Shown here: positions 49,925-58,308 of the stretch, one piece after another
Position numbering within the stretch: the stretch's first letter is position 1
How the letters are laid out: each line of letters opens with the position of its first letter
NCBI GenBank assembly: GCA_016707075.1
Contig: JADJII010000006.1
Location: forward strand, 124,001 to 188,000
Source of the DNA: Egaibacter danicus
GTDB lineage: Bacteria > Pseudomonadota > Gammaproteobacteria > Burkholderiales > Burkholderiaceae_C
Direction of reading: 5' to 3'
Length of the DNA stretch: 64,000 nt
Program-made: the position numbers and the translations under genes
Notes under the pieces: model-generated
The model's database searches: none
The model's input: the letters and a program-made list of their open reading frames with translations, nothing else
Told to the model about the DNA's origin: nothing

Positions 49925-50925
49925 AGACGTGCAGCATCCAGCGCAAAGTAGGTCAGCACACCATCGGCGCCGGCGCGTTTGAAGGCCAGCAGGCTTTCCA
50001 TCATCACGGCGTCGTGGTCCAGCCAGCCGTTTTGCGCGGCGGCTTTCAGCATGGCGTATTCACCGCTCACCTGGTAGGCGAAGGTAGGCACCTTGAATTC
50101 ATCTTTCACCCGGCGCACGATGTCCAGATACGGCATGCCGGGCTTGACCATCACCATGTCGGCGCCTTCGGCAATGTCCAGCCCCACCTCGCGTAGCGCT
50201 TCGTCACTGTTGCCGGGGTCCATCTGGTAGACCTTCTTATTGCTCTTGCCCAGGTTGGCGGCGGAGCCCACGGCGTCGCGGAACGGGCCGTAAAACGCGG
50301 AAGCGTACTTGGCGCTGTAGGCCATGATGCGGGTGTGGATGAAGTGGTTGGCCTCCAGCGCATGGCGGATGGCACCAATTCGGCCATCCATCATGTCACT
50401 GGGGGCCACAATGTCCACGCCAGCTGCCGCCTGTGTGAGCGCCTGCTTCACCAATACTTCAACGGTTTCGTCGTTCATGATGTAGCCGTCAGCCGCCGGG
50501 TTGGGGTCAGGCAGGCCGTCCTGGCCATGGCTGGTGAACGGGTCCAGCGCCACATCGGTCATCACGCCCAGATCGGGAAACTCTTTTTTCAGCGCCTGCA
50601 CCACGCGCGGCACCAAACCATCGGGGTTCAGGGCCTCGCGCCCATCGGGCGTCTTGAGCGACTGGTCAATCACCGGAAACAGCGCCATCACCGGAATGCC
50701 CAGCTTCACGCAGTCTTCGGCAACCGGTAGCAGCAGGTCCAGACTCAGCCGTTCCACGCCGGGCATGGAGGCCACGGGCTGGCGATGCTGTTTGCCATCC
50801 ACCACAAACACCGGGTAAATCAGGTCATGCGCGGTGACAGCGTTTTCCCGAACCAGGTTGCGCGTGAAGGCGTCGCGACGCAGGCGGCGCGGGCGTCCCA
50901 GGGGAAAAGGTGCGGAGAAAGTCAT
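49912..50925 (-). CDS. hemB: Delta-aminolevulinic acid dehydratase (porphobilinogen synthase)
   Basis: HemB condenses two 5-aminolevulinate molecules into porphobilinogen in haem synthesis. The 337-residue protein has the two catalytic Lys segments: the first falls in SAKYASAFYGPFRDA and the Schiff-base Lys in MVMVKPGMPYLDIV. The metal region VMTDVALDPFTSHGQDG has Asp/Ala instead of the three Cys of the zinc type, so it is the magnesium-dependent class common in this group. The ATG at 50925 gives MTFSAPFPLGRPRRLRRDAF; the open frame further upstream runs through the candidate small RNA. The C-terminus (ARLLQK) and stop are provided by sequence shared with the dispersed repeat. Confidence 0.94.
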   Translation of the reverse strand: MTFSAPFPLGRPRRLRRDAFTRNLVRENAVTAHDLIYPVFVVDGKQHRQPVASMPGVERLSLDLLLPVAEDCVKLGIPVMALFPVIDQSLKTPDGREALNPDGLVPRVVQALKKEFPDLGVMTDVALDPFTSHGQDGLPDPNPAADGYIMNDETVEVLVKQALTQAAAGVDIVAPSDMMDGRIGAIRHALEANHFIHTRIMAYSAKYASAFYGPFRDAVGSAANLGKSNKKVYQMDPGNSDEALREVGLDIAEGADMVMVKPGMPYLDIVRRVKDEFKVPTFAYQVSGEYAMLKAAAQNGWLDHDAVMMESLLAFKRAGADGVLTYFALDAARLLQK

Positions 50926-50977
50926 CGTGGAGCCTCTATAAATTGTTATCGGGACTACAAATAAGTTGCCCAACGGC

Positions 50978-51006
50978 TTGAAACCCGATGATAACTTTGC
51001 TAGATT
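50978..51006 (+). promoter_or_regulatory. Sigma-70 promoter of the candidate small RNA
   Basis: -35 TTGAAA (50978-50983), a 17-bp spacer and -10 TAGATT (51001-51006). The start site would be about 51013. The promoter points away from hemB. Confidence 0.6.
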
Positions 51007-51012
51007 ACGCAC

Positions 51013-51111
51013 GGGTGGTTCGCCACCTCCCGCTTTTCCTCCCTGAGCGGGGCCTTGATGTGTGACAGCAAATAGGCTTGCAACCCCAGCCCTCGTGCTG
51101 GGGTTTTTTTT
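51013..51111 (+). ncRNA. Candidate intergenic small RNA, about 100 nt
   Basis: The region between hemB and the HemJ-like gene has a well-spaced promoter, a strong 5' hairpin (GGTGG-TTCG-CCACC at 51014-51027), a second possible stem (CCCGC with GCGGG) and a clean intrinsic terminator. No open frame spans it. I do not recognise a known RNA family; it is not a clear match to 6S RNA, 4.5S RNA or tmRNA. Expression is not shown by sequence alone. Confidence 0.55.
51084..51111 (+). terminator. Intrinsic terminator of the candidate small RNA
   Basis: The 7-bp stem CCCCAGC/GCTGGGG with a six-base loop is followed by eight T residues. It lies about 40 bp before the HemJ-like gene, so that gene needs its own promoter or read-through. 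Confidence 0.8.
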
Positions 51112-51148
51112 GGCTCCGGCGGGCATCTCCCGCAGCTACACTTTGTGC

Positions 51149-51577
51149 ATGCTCTGGGTAAAAGCTCTCCATATCGTCTTCGTTGCCAGTTGGTTCGCTG
51201 GCCTGTTCTATCTGCCGCGTATTTTTGTGAATCTGGCGATGGTGCCGCCGGAATCAGTGGCTGAGCGAGAGCGCCTGCTTCTGATGGCGCGCAAGCTGCT
51301 GCGGTTCACCACCATGCTGTCCGTTCCCGCGCTGGGGCTGGGTTTCTGGCTCTGGCTGGGGTACGGCATAGGCACTGGGCCGGGCAACGGCTGGCTGCAT
51401 GCCAAGCTGTTTGTGGTGTTGCTGGCGGTGGGCTACCACCATGCCTGTATTTTGATACTCAGAAAATTCATGCGGGGCGGCAGTCAGCGCAGCCATGTCT
51501 GGTACCGGTGGTTCAACGAGGTGCCGGTGCTGCTGCTGCTGGCCGCAGTGATTCTGGTGGTGGTCAAGCCATTCTGA
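51149..51577 (+). CDS. HemJ/CopD-like membrane protein (UPF0093)
   Basis: This protein of about 142 residues has four membrane segments and the HemJ patterns KALHIVFVASWFAGLFYLPR (with conserved His and Arg) and WLHAKLFVVLLAVGYHHACI. HemJ is the oxygen-independent protoporphyrinogen IX oxidase of many Gram-negative bacteria. Placement next to hemB, across the small RNA, supports a haem role. The ATG at 51149 is chosen because the upstream frame crosses the terminator. Confidence 0.82.
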   Translation: MLWVKALHIVFVASWFAGLFYLPRIFVNLAMVPPESVAERERLLLMARKLLRFTTMLSVPALGLGFWLWLGYGIGTGPGNGWLHAKLFVVLLAVGYHHACILILRKFMRGGSQRSHVWYRWFNEVPVLLLLAAVILVVVKPF

Positions 51578-51601
51578 CGTGAAAGGCAAGCGCTGACAGC
51601 C

Positions 51602-52696
51602 ATGCAAAAGACCTCGGCCTGGCCCCTGGCGCTGATCTACGTGGGGCTGGTGCTCTATGCCAGCCTTTACCCGTTTGCAGAGTGGCGTGATCAGGGTATT
51701 GCGCCGTGGGCGTTTCTGGCGGCCCCTCTCACGCGCTACTGGACCTGGTTTGATGTGGCTGCCAACGTGGCGGGCTATGCACCGCTGGGGTTTTTGCTGA
51801 CGCTGGGCGCGTTGCGGACGAGTCGGGGAACTCATGCCGTGCTGGTAACCACTCTGTGCGCTGCAGGGCTGTCCCTCATCATGGAGACCATGCAGAGCTA
51901 TCTGCCCGCACGGGTGCCGTCCAATGTGGACCTGGTGTTGAATGTGCTTGGTGCGTGGCTGGGCGCGGTGGTTGCGGCGCTGCTGGAAAAGATGGGCGCC
52001 ATTGCGCAGTGGAACCGTTTTCGCGAGCGCTGGTTCGTGGAGCATGCGCGCGGCGGGCTGGTTCTGCTGGCCTTGTGGCCGGTGGCGCTGATGTTTCCCG
52101 CTTCGGTCCCGTTTGGATTGGGTCAGGTTCTGGAGCGGCTGGAACTGGCACTGGTTGATACTTTGGAAGATACCCCTTTTCTGGAGTGGCTGCCCATACG
52201 TGAAGTGGAACTGGAGCCCCTGCTGCCGCTGGCTGAACTGGTCTGCGTGATGCTGGGTGTGTTGATTCCCTGCCTGCTGGGGTATTGCATCATCCGCTCC
52301 ATGTTGCGCCGGGCCATCTTTGCCTTGCTGGTAGCGGCAGTGGGCGTCAGTGTCACGGCGCTGTCGTCTGCCTTGTCCTACAGCCCGGAGCATGCGTGGC
52401 TCTGGCTGACCTTGCCGGTGCAGGTGGGCATTGTGTCCGCACTGTCTTTTGCGTTGCCGCTGGTGCTGATACCCCGGCGCATCTGCGCAGCCCTGTTGTT
52501 GCTGGCGCTGGGGGTATACCTCAGCTTGCTGAACCAGGCGCCAACGGACCCCTATTTTGCGCAGACGCTGCAAAGCTGGGAGCAGGGGCGCTTTATTCGC
52601 TTTCACGGGCTGGCGCAATGGCTGGGCTGGCTGTGGCCCTATGCGGTGATGGTGTATGTACTGACGGTGGTGGGCTCGCGCTCGCCGCAAAACTAA
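51602..52696 (+). CDS. VanZ-like multi-pass membrane protein
   Basis: This 364-residue protein has about eight or nine membrane segments. The N-terminal third matches VanZ (VLYASLYPFAEWRDQ; WFDVAANVAGYAPLGFLLTL; MQSYLPARVPSNVDLVLNVL). The C-terminal part is not recognised. VanZ domains appear in glycopeptide resistance and in general envelope proteins; the function here is unknown. It follows the HemJ-like gene by 24 bp and may be cotranscribed. Confidence 0.82.
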   Translation: MQKTSAWPLALIYVGLVLYASLYPFAEWRDQGIAPWAFLAAPLTRYWTWFDVAANVAGYAPLGFLLTLGALRTSRGTHAVLVTTLCAAGLSLIMETMQSYLPARVPSNVDLVLNVLGAWLGAVVAALLEKMGAIAQWNRFRERWFVEHARGGLVLLALWPVALMFPASVPFGLGQVLERLELALVDTLEDTPFLEWLPIREVELEPLLPLAELVCVMLGVLIPCLLGYCIIRSMLRRAIFALLVAAVGVSVTALSSALSYSPEHAWLWLTLPVQVGIVSALSFALPLVLIPRRICAALLLLALGVYLSLLNQAPTDPYFAQTLQSWEQGRFIRFHGLAQWLGWLWPYAVMVYVLTVVGSRSPQN

Positions 52697-52705
52697 AATG
52701 ACCGG

Positions 52706-53056
52706 ATGAGTGAAAACCAAAACCAGCCAAAGTCTTATTACGAACGGCACATATTTTTCTGCCTGAACGAACGCAAGAACGGTGAGGAATGCTGTGCGCA
52801 GCATCATGCGCAGGAAGCTTTTGACCGTTGCAAGGCGCAGGTCAAAGCCGCTAACCTGATGGGCGCGGGCAAGGTGCGGGTCAACAAGGCCGGCTGTCTG
52901 GACCGTTGTGCTGGCGGCCCCATTGCCGTGGTGTACCCGGAAGCAGTCTGGTACACGTATGTGGATAACGACGACATTGACGAGATCGTCGAATCCCACC
53001 TGAAAAACGGCAAAGTGGTGGAGCGCCTGCTGACGCCTGCCAATGTCGGGCGATAG
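52706..53056 (+). CDS. Thioredoxin-like [2Fe-2S] ferredoxin domain protein
   Basis: This 116-residue protein carries the thioredoxin-like ferredoxin cysteine pattern: Cys19 (FFCLNER), Cys29 or Cys30 (EECC), and the Cys64-x3-Cys68 pair (GCLDRCAGGP). It probably binds a [2Fe-2S] cluster and shuttles electrons. The stop TAG shares its G with the GTG start of the next gene, so the two are translationally coupled. Confidence 0.85.
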   Translation: MSENQNQPKSYYERHIFFCLNERKNGEECCAQHHAQEAFDRCKAQVKAANLMGAGKVRVNKAGCLDRCAGGPIAVVYPEAVWYTYVDNDDIDEIVESHLKNGKVVERLLTPANVGR

Positions 53057-53694
53057 TGAACATCCATACCCAACGGTTTACGGTTGCTGGCCCGGCTGGT
53101 CAGATTGAGGCGGTGCGCGATGAGCCCACACTGGCGCCCGGCGCAGTTTCCCGTGGCGTAGCAGTCATTGCGCACCCGCACCCGCTGTTTGGCGGCACCA
53201 TGGACAACAAGGTGGTGCAAACCATGGCTCGCGCGTTTGTGCAGTGCGGCTGGAGTGCCGTCCGTTTCAACTTCCGCGGTGTTGGCGCCAGTGCCGGCAC
53301 ACACGACGATGGTCGTGGCGAGCTGGACGATTTGCTCGCGGTGGTGGCACACAGTGCGCCTGAGGGCGAACTGGCGCTGGCCGGTTTTTCGTTTGGCGCG
53401 TTTGTCACCAGCCATGCGTTGCAGACGCTGTGGCCGAGTCGCCCGGCTCAAAAAGTGGTGCTAGTCGGTACTGCCGCCAGCCGCTTTTCAGTCGCAACGC
53501 TACCCCCCGACGCCCATGACCGCACGCTGGTGGTTCACGGCGAACTGGACGACACCGTGCCGCTGGCCGATGCGATGAACTGGGCGCGCCCCCAAACGCT
53601 GCCCATCACCGTTGTGCCCGGAGGCTCGCACTTCTTTCACGGACAATTGCCCCTTCTGAGAAGTCTGGTGGTGCGCCACCTGAACTCGCATTGA
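53056..53694 (+). CDS. Alpha/beta hydrolase
   Basis: This 212-residue alpha/beta hydrolase has an N-terminal PHPLFGGTMDNKVVQTMARA segment typical of the family, the nucleophile elbow LAGFSFGAFVTS (G-x-S-x-G), and the acid/His pair in VVHGELDDTVPLAD and GGSHFFHGQ. The natural ester or amide is unknown. It starts on GTG overlapping the ferredoxin stop, and ends before dacA. Confidence 0.86.
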   Translation: MNIHTQRFTVAGPAGQIEAVRDEPTLAPGAVSRGVAVIAHPHPLFGGTMDNKVVQTMARAFVQCGWSAVRFNFRGVGASAGTHDDGRGELDDLLAVVAHSAPEGELALAGFSFGAFVTSHALQTLWPSRPAQKVVLVGTAASRFSVATLPPDAHDRTLVVHGELDDTVPLADAMNWARPQTLPITVVPGGSHFFHGQLPLLRSLVVRHLNSH

Positions 53695-53724
53695 ATCCTC
53701 CCTCTCCCTTCTTCTCCCCCTTTG

Positions 53725-54950
53725 ATGAAATCGTCACTTTTGAAATCTGCTTCCTTGAAATCCTTTCTGAAATACCTTTCGCTGGCCCTGGCCGCCGCTC
53801 TTTGTTTGCCGGTTGCCGCCCAAGTGCCGCAAGCCCCGGAAATTGCTGCCCGCTCCTATTTGCTGCTGGACATCACGGCCAACCAGCTGCTGGCCCAAAA
53901 AGACATCGATTTGGCAGTGGAGCCTGCGTCGCTCACCAAGCTGATGACGGCCTATCTGGTGTTTGATGCGCTGCGCACTAAAAAGCTGGACCTGAAGCAG
54001 ACCCTGCCGGTGAGCGAACGCGCCTGGAAGATGCCAGGCTCGCGCATGTTCATCGACCCCAAGATGCAAGTGCCGGTGGAAGACCTGATCAAGGGCATGA
54101 TTGTCCAGTCCGGCAACGACGCCACCATGGCGCTGGCCGAGGGCGTGGGCGGCACGGTCGAGCGTTTTGTGCAGTTGATGAACGACCAGGCCAAGGCGCT
54201 GGGCATGAAGTCCACCGGCTACAAGAACCCGGAAGGTCTGACCGAGCCCGGCCACACCACCACCGCGCGTGACTTGAGTATTTTGGCCACCCGGCTGATG
54301 CATGATTTCCCCGACTACGTGCCCTACTACGCAATCAAGAAATACCACTACGAAGGTACACCTACCGCCAACGACAGCAATCGCAACACGCTGCTGTTTC
54401 GCGATCCGTCTGTTGATGGTTTGAAAACCGGCCATACCGATGCCGCGGGTTACTGCCTCATTGCCACCGCCAAGCGCGACTTCCCCAATCTGGGCACCCC
54501 GGTGCCGCTCCCGGCACGCCCGCTTCGGTGGGTAGCCGTCGCCTGTTGTCCATCGTTTTGGGCACAGCCAGCGAAAACGCCCGCGCCAATGAATCGCAAA
54601 AGCTGCTGAATTGGGGTTACACCGCGTTTGAAGCGGTCAAGCTGTTCGACGCCTTGCAGCCGGTTGTGACACCCGCTGTCTGGAAAGGCAAGGACGCGGT
54701 GGTGAAGATCGGCAGCGTGCAGTCCATCGTGGTGGCTGTGCCGGCCGGCAGCGCAGCCAAGATCAAGACCCAGGTGGCACGTGCTGATCCGCTGGTGGCG
54801 CCGTTCACCAAAGGCCAGCAGCTGGCCATGCTGAAGGTGTCGGTGGGTGAGCAGCCCTTGATCGATGTCCCGCTGGTGGCGCTGGACGCGGTTGAGCAGG
54901 CCGGTATTCTGGGCCGCACGTGGGACGCCATCCGGTTGTGGATTAAATAA
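53725..54950 (+). CDS. dacA: D-alanyl-D-alanine carboxypeptidase (PBP5/6 type), one frameshift
   Basis: This enzyme trims the last D-Ala from peptidoglycan pentapeptides. The first frame has a signal peptide (ends near AAQ at residue 33), SxxK motif (SLTK), SxN motif (SGNDA) and KTG motif (LKTGHTDAAGY). The frame breaks near 54500 at a run of four C. Adding one C restores GAAPGTPASVGSRRLLSIVL and the PBP5 C-terminal domain, with a terminal amphipathic helix (GRTWDAIRLWIK) that anchors the protein to the membrane. The repaired length is about 408 residues. Confidence 0.9.
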
Positions 54951-54976
54951 GCCGCATCTAATGACGCGTTTTGAGC

Positions 54977-55020
54977 CGGTCACAAATCTGTCACCGGGGT
55001 TTCACACGCGGGTTTAAGAT
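54977..55020 (+). promoter_or_regulatory. Candidate Pho box and -10 before cpdB
   Basis: Three half-sites with exact 11-bp spacing, CGGTCAC (54977), CTGTCAC (54988) and GTTTCAC (54999), match the CTGTCAT-type PhoB repeat. A -10 TAAGAT (55015-55020) follows the last repeat after five bases, the geometry of Pho promoters where PhoB replaces the -35. Confidence 0.62.
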
Positions 55021-55044
55021 GACAGCTTTGCTGCGGAGAGCTGT

Positions 55045-56988
55045 ATGAACAAGCGTTTGATCGGAGCGGGGTTGCTGGCTGTAATGGCCAGTACGGCGGT
55101 GTGGTCGGCAGAGGTGAAGCTGCGCATTCTGGAGACCACGGATGTGCACATGAACCTGCTCAGCTATGACTATTATCAGGACAAGGCCACGGACCAATAT
55201 GGTCTGGCCCGCGCCATCACACTGATCAAGGCGGCTCGCGCCGAGGCTACCAACAGCCTGCTCTTTGACAACGGCGACCTGCTGCAAGGTAACCCGCTGG
55301 GCGACGTGGTGGCCAAGGTGAACCCGCTGAAAGATGGCCAGGTTCACCCGGCTTACAAGGTGATGAACCAGCTGGGCTACGACGCCGGCAACCTGGGCAA
55401 CCACGAATTCAACTACGGGCTGCCGTTCCTGCGCCGCTCCATCGCAGGCGCTAACTTCCCTTATGTCAACGCCAATGTGTACGTGGATGACAAGGACAAG
55501 GATTCTGCTAGCGCCAAACATGCGTTCACGCCGTATGTGCTGCTGGACCGCATGGTGAAGGACGCGCAGGGCAAGTCGTACCCGATCAAGGTGGGTGTGA
55601 TCGGGTTTGTGCCGCCACAGATCATGCAGTGGGACAAGGCCAATCTGGAAGGCCGCGTGGTCACGCGTGATATCGCGGAAGTGGCCAAAAAATACGTGCC
55701 GGAGATGCGGGCCAAGGGCGCGCAACTGGTGATTGCCATCCCGCATTCGGGGTTTGAAAAGGGTGAGGTGGGCGCGATGGCCGAAAACGCGGTATCGCGC
55801 CTGGCTGATGTTCCCGGCATTGATGCGATCCTGTTCGGCCATTCCCACGCCGAGTTTCCCAGCAAGGCATTTGCCACGTTCCCCCGTGCCGATGTGGAGC
55901 GCGGCACCATCAATGGCGTAGCAGCCGTGATGCCCGGGCGCTGGGGCGACCACTTGGGCGTGGTGGATTTCACGCTGGACAACGGCAGCGGGAGCTGGAA
56001 AGTGGTGGACAGCAAATCAACGATTCGCCCGATTTTTGACCGGGTAGCCAAGAAATCGATCGCCGAAGCCGATCCACTGGTTGAAAAAACAGTGGGCGAA
56101 GAGCATGCCCAGACGCTGGCCTATGTGCGTGGCAAGGTGGCGTTCAGCAGCGCGCCGATTTACAGCTTTTTTGCCCAGGTGAGCGATGATCCGTCAGTGC
56201 AGATTGTCTCCAACGCTCAAATTGCTTATGTGAAGCGCGCCATGCAGGGCACCGATTACGAGAAATACCCGGTTTTGTCGGCTGCCGCCCCCTTCAAATC
56301 GGGTGGCCGCCAAGGCTGGTCGTATTACACCGACATTCCGGCCGGGCCGCTGGCCATCAAGAATGTGACCGATCTCTATATTTACCCCAACACCCTGAAA
56401 GCCATGCTGCTGACGGGTGCGGAGGTGAAAGAGTGGCTGGAAATGTCTGCGGGGCAGTTCAACCAGATCGACCCAAAAGGCGCGCCGCAGCAAAATCTCA
56501 TCAACGACGCGTTCCCGTCGTTCAACTTCGACACGATTGACGGCGTAACCTATGAGCTGGACGTGACCCAGCCCGCCAAATACGCGGTTAACGGCTCGGT
56601 GGCGGCGGCAGGCGCCAATCGCGTGAAAAACCTGAAGTTTCAGGGCGTAGCCATCCAGCCAGATGCGAAATTCATCGTCGCCACCAACAACTACCGCGCG
56701 TTTGGTGGCGGTAATTTTCCGGGGTTGACGGCGGCCAAGGTGATTTTTGACGCTCCGGAAGAAAACCGGCAGGCCCTGATCGAGTATTTGACGCTTGTTG
56801 ACGCCCTGACTCCGGGCAAGCAGGTCAACCCGACGGCGGACGGCAACTGGCGCATCCAGCCGGTTGCGGGCGTCAATCTGGGCTTTTTGTCGGCCAGCGG
56901 GGCGGTCAAATATGTGGCGAACCACCCCGGCATCAAGCTGGTGAAGGACAATGGGGACGGCTCAGCGCTGTTCGAGCTGGCCCAATAG
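55045..56988 (+). CDS. cpdB: Periplasmic 2',3'-cyclic-nucleotide 2'-phosphodiesterase / 3'-nucleotidase
   Basis: CpdB degrades 2',3'-cyclic nucleotides and 3'-nucleotides in the periplasm so the products can be taken up. The 647-residue protein has a signal peptide (residues 1-22), the metallophosphatase motifs DxH (Asp33, His35 in TTDVHMN), GNHEFNYG and GHSHAEFP, and a C-terminal 5'-nucleotidase domain (from about residue 370). Length is typical of CpdB. The candidate Pho box upstream supports phosphate-starvation control. Confidence 0.92.
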   Translation: MNKRLIGAGLLAVMASTAVWSAEVKLRILETTDVHMNLLSYDYYQDKATDQYGLARAITLIKAARAEATNSLLFDNGDLLQGNPLGDVVAKVNPLKDGQVHPAYKVMNQLGYDAGNLGNHEFNYGLPFLRRSIAGANFPYVNANVYVDDKDKDSASAKHAFTPYVLLDRMVKDAQGKSYPIKVGVIGFVPPQIMQWDKANLEGRVVTRDIAEVAKKYVPEMRAKGAQLVIAIPHSGFEKGEVGAMAENAVSRLADVPGIDAILFGHSHAEFPSKAFATFPRADVERGTINGVAAVMPGRWGDHLGVVDFTLDNGSGSWKVVDSKSTIRPIFDRVAKKSIAEADPLVEKTVGEEHAQTLAYVRGKVAFSSAPIYSFFAQVSDDPSVQIVSNAQIAYVKRAMQGTDYEKYPVLSAAAPFKSGGRQGWSYYTDIPAGPLAIKNVTDLYIYPNTLKAMLLTGAEVKEWLEMSAGQFNQIDPKGAPQQNLINDAFPSFNFDTIDGVTYELDVTQPAKYAVNGSVAAAGANRVKNLKFQGVAIQPDAKFIVATNNYRAFGGGNFPGLTAAKVIFDAPEENRQALIEYLTLVDALTPGKQVNPTADGNWRIQPVAGVNLGFLSASGAVKYVANHPGIKLVKDNGDGSALFELAQ

Positions 56989-56997
56989 CGGCCTGCA

Positions 56998-57026
56998 TTG
57001 CGCTAGTTGCCTCAACCTGCTATAGT
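56998..57026 (+). promoter_or_regulatory. Promoter of the str operon
   Basis: -35 TTGCGC (56998-57003), 17-bp spacer, extended -10 TGC-TATAGT (57021-57026). The 95-nt leader that follows has two hairpins: TTCGGAA/TTCCGAA (57036-57050) and TGTCCG/CGGACA (57055-57070). Confidence 0.7.
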
Positions 57027-57121
57027 AGAAGGCTTTTCGGAATTTCCGAAGGGATGTCCGTTTGCGGACAGGTTTTCACGATTTTCACGATTTTTCAAAC
57101 GTTTAGGGACGTTTTTCAATA

Positions 57122-57499
57122 ATGCCAACCATCAACCAGCTAGTGCGTCAAGGCCGCGAGGTCGAGACCATCAAGTCGAAGAGTCCTGCGATGCAGAACT
57201 CTCCGCAGCGCCGCGGTGTGTGCACCCGTGTGTACACCACGACGCCTAAGAAGCCAAACTCCGCTCTGCGTAAAGTCGCCAAAGTGCGCCTGACCAACGG
57301 GTTTGAAGTCATTTCCTACATCGGCGGCGAAGGCCACAACCTGCAGGAGCACAGCGTGGTGCTGGTTCGTGGCGGTCGTGTCAAGGACTTGCCCGGTGTG
57401 CGTTACCACATTGTGCGTGGCTCGCTCGACTTGCAAGGCGTGAAAGACCGCAAGCAGTCGCGCTCCAAGTACGGTGCGAAGAAGCCAAAGGCCAAATAA
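57122..57499 (+). CDS. rpsL: 30S ribosomal protein S12
   Basis: S12 lines the decoding site. The 125-residue protein starts [20 protein letters not shown]. Streptomycin-site segments are wild type: [13 protein letters not shown] carries the conserved Lys43-equivalent, and the [15 protein letters not shown] segment the Lys88-equivalent. It is the first gene of rpsL-rpsG-fusA-tuf-rpsJ. Confidence 0.98.
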
Positions 57500-57671
57500 A
57501 GCCATTCGGCGGCCTTTCGGTCATCGAAAAGTTTTGATTATTAAAAGGTGTTTGTTTGCTGCGTGGCGCGGTAAATGAACGTAGTGACCTGATTTTGGGT
57601 CGAGTAAGTGAGGGTTTGAATAACTCTCGCGGTGTTCGCAAGAGCATCAACTGAAGCAAAGAGGTGAAAAA

Positions 57672-58145
57672 ATGCCACGTCGTCGCGAAGTCCCTAAACG
57701 TGAAATCCTGCCGGACCCAAAATTCGGCAATGTCGAGCTGTCCAAATTCATGAACGTGATCATGGAAGGCGGCAAAAAAGCGATCGCTGAGCGCATCATT
57801 TATGGTGCGCTGGAGCAGATCGAAAAGAAGAACCCCGGTAAAGACCCGGTTGAGGCCTTCACCATGGCCATCAACAACGTCAAGCCCATGGTTGAGGTGA
57901 AGTCCCGCCGTGTCGGTGGTGCCAACTACCAGGTGCCCGTTGAAGTGCGTCCTGTTCGTCGCCTTGCCTTGAGCATGCGCTGGATCAAGGAGGCCGCCCG
58001 CAAGCGTGGCGAAAAATCCATGGCCCTGCGTCTGGCCAACGAACTGATGGAGGCCACCGAAGGTCGGGGTGGTGCCATGAAAAAGCGTGACGAAGTTCAC
58101 CGCATGGCGGAGGCTAACAAGGCCTTCTCCCACTTCCGCTTCTAA
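57672..58145 (+). CDS. rpsG: 30S ribosomal protein S7
   Basis: S7 nucleates 30S head assembly and, in E. coli, autoregulates the str operon. The 157-residue sequence begins MPRRREVPKREILPDPKFGN and is typical (AMRWIKEAARKRGEKSM-type region). GAGGTG precedes the ATG. The 172-bp gap from rpsL contains a small hairpin near CTCTCGCGG/GCAAGAG. The 163-bp gap before fusA contains no gene. Confidence 0.97.
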   Translation: MPRRREVPKREILPDPKFGNVELSKFMNVIMEGGKKAIAERIIYGALEQIEKKNPGKDPVEAFTMAINNVKPMVEVKSRRVGGANYQVPVEVRPVRRLALSMRWIKEAARKRGEKSMALRLANELMEATEGRGGAMKKRDEVHRMAEANKAFSHFRF

Positions 58146-58308
58146 AAAGCGGCTACTGCGCGGCCTTCATGCGTCGTTGCAGCCTCTTGTGGTGCTGTTA
58201 GCACTGCCCGCGGGGTTGCGCCTAGTCTGAAAGCCGCTCGCTACGCTGCCAAGACCATGAGTCCTGGCGGCTGGCGTTTTGAAGATTTAGATCAACCAAG
58301 GATCCATC

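Noticed and set aside
51000..51111. 6S RNA as identity of the candidate small RNA
   Set aside because: It is shorter than the usual 180 nt and lacks the long closing stem and central bubble.
51254..52999. 581-codon open frame antisense to the HemJ-like and VanZ genes
   Set aside because: The translation is full of Gln, His and Arg with no hydrophobic core, while the plus strand encodes coherent membrane proteins.
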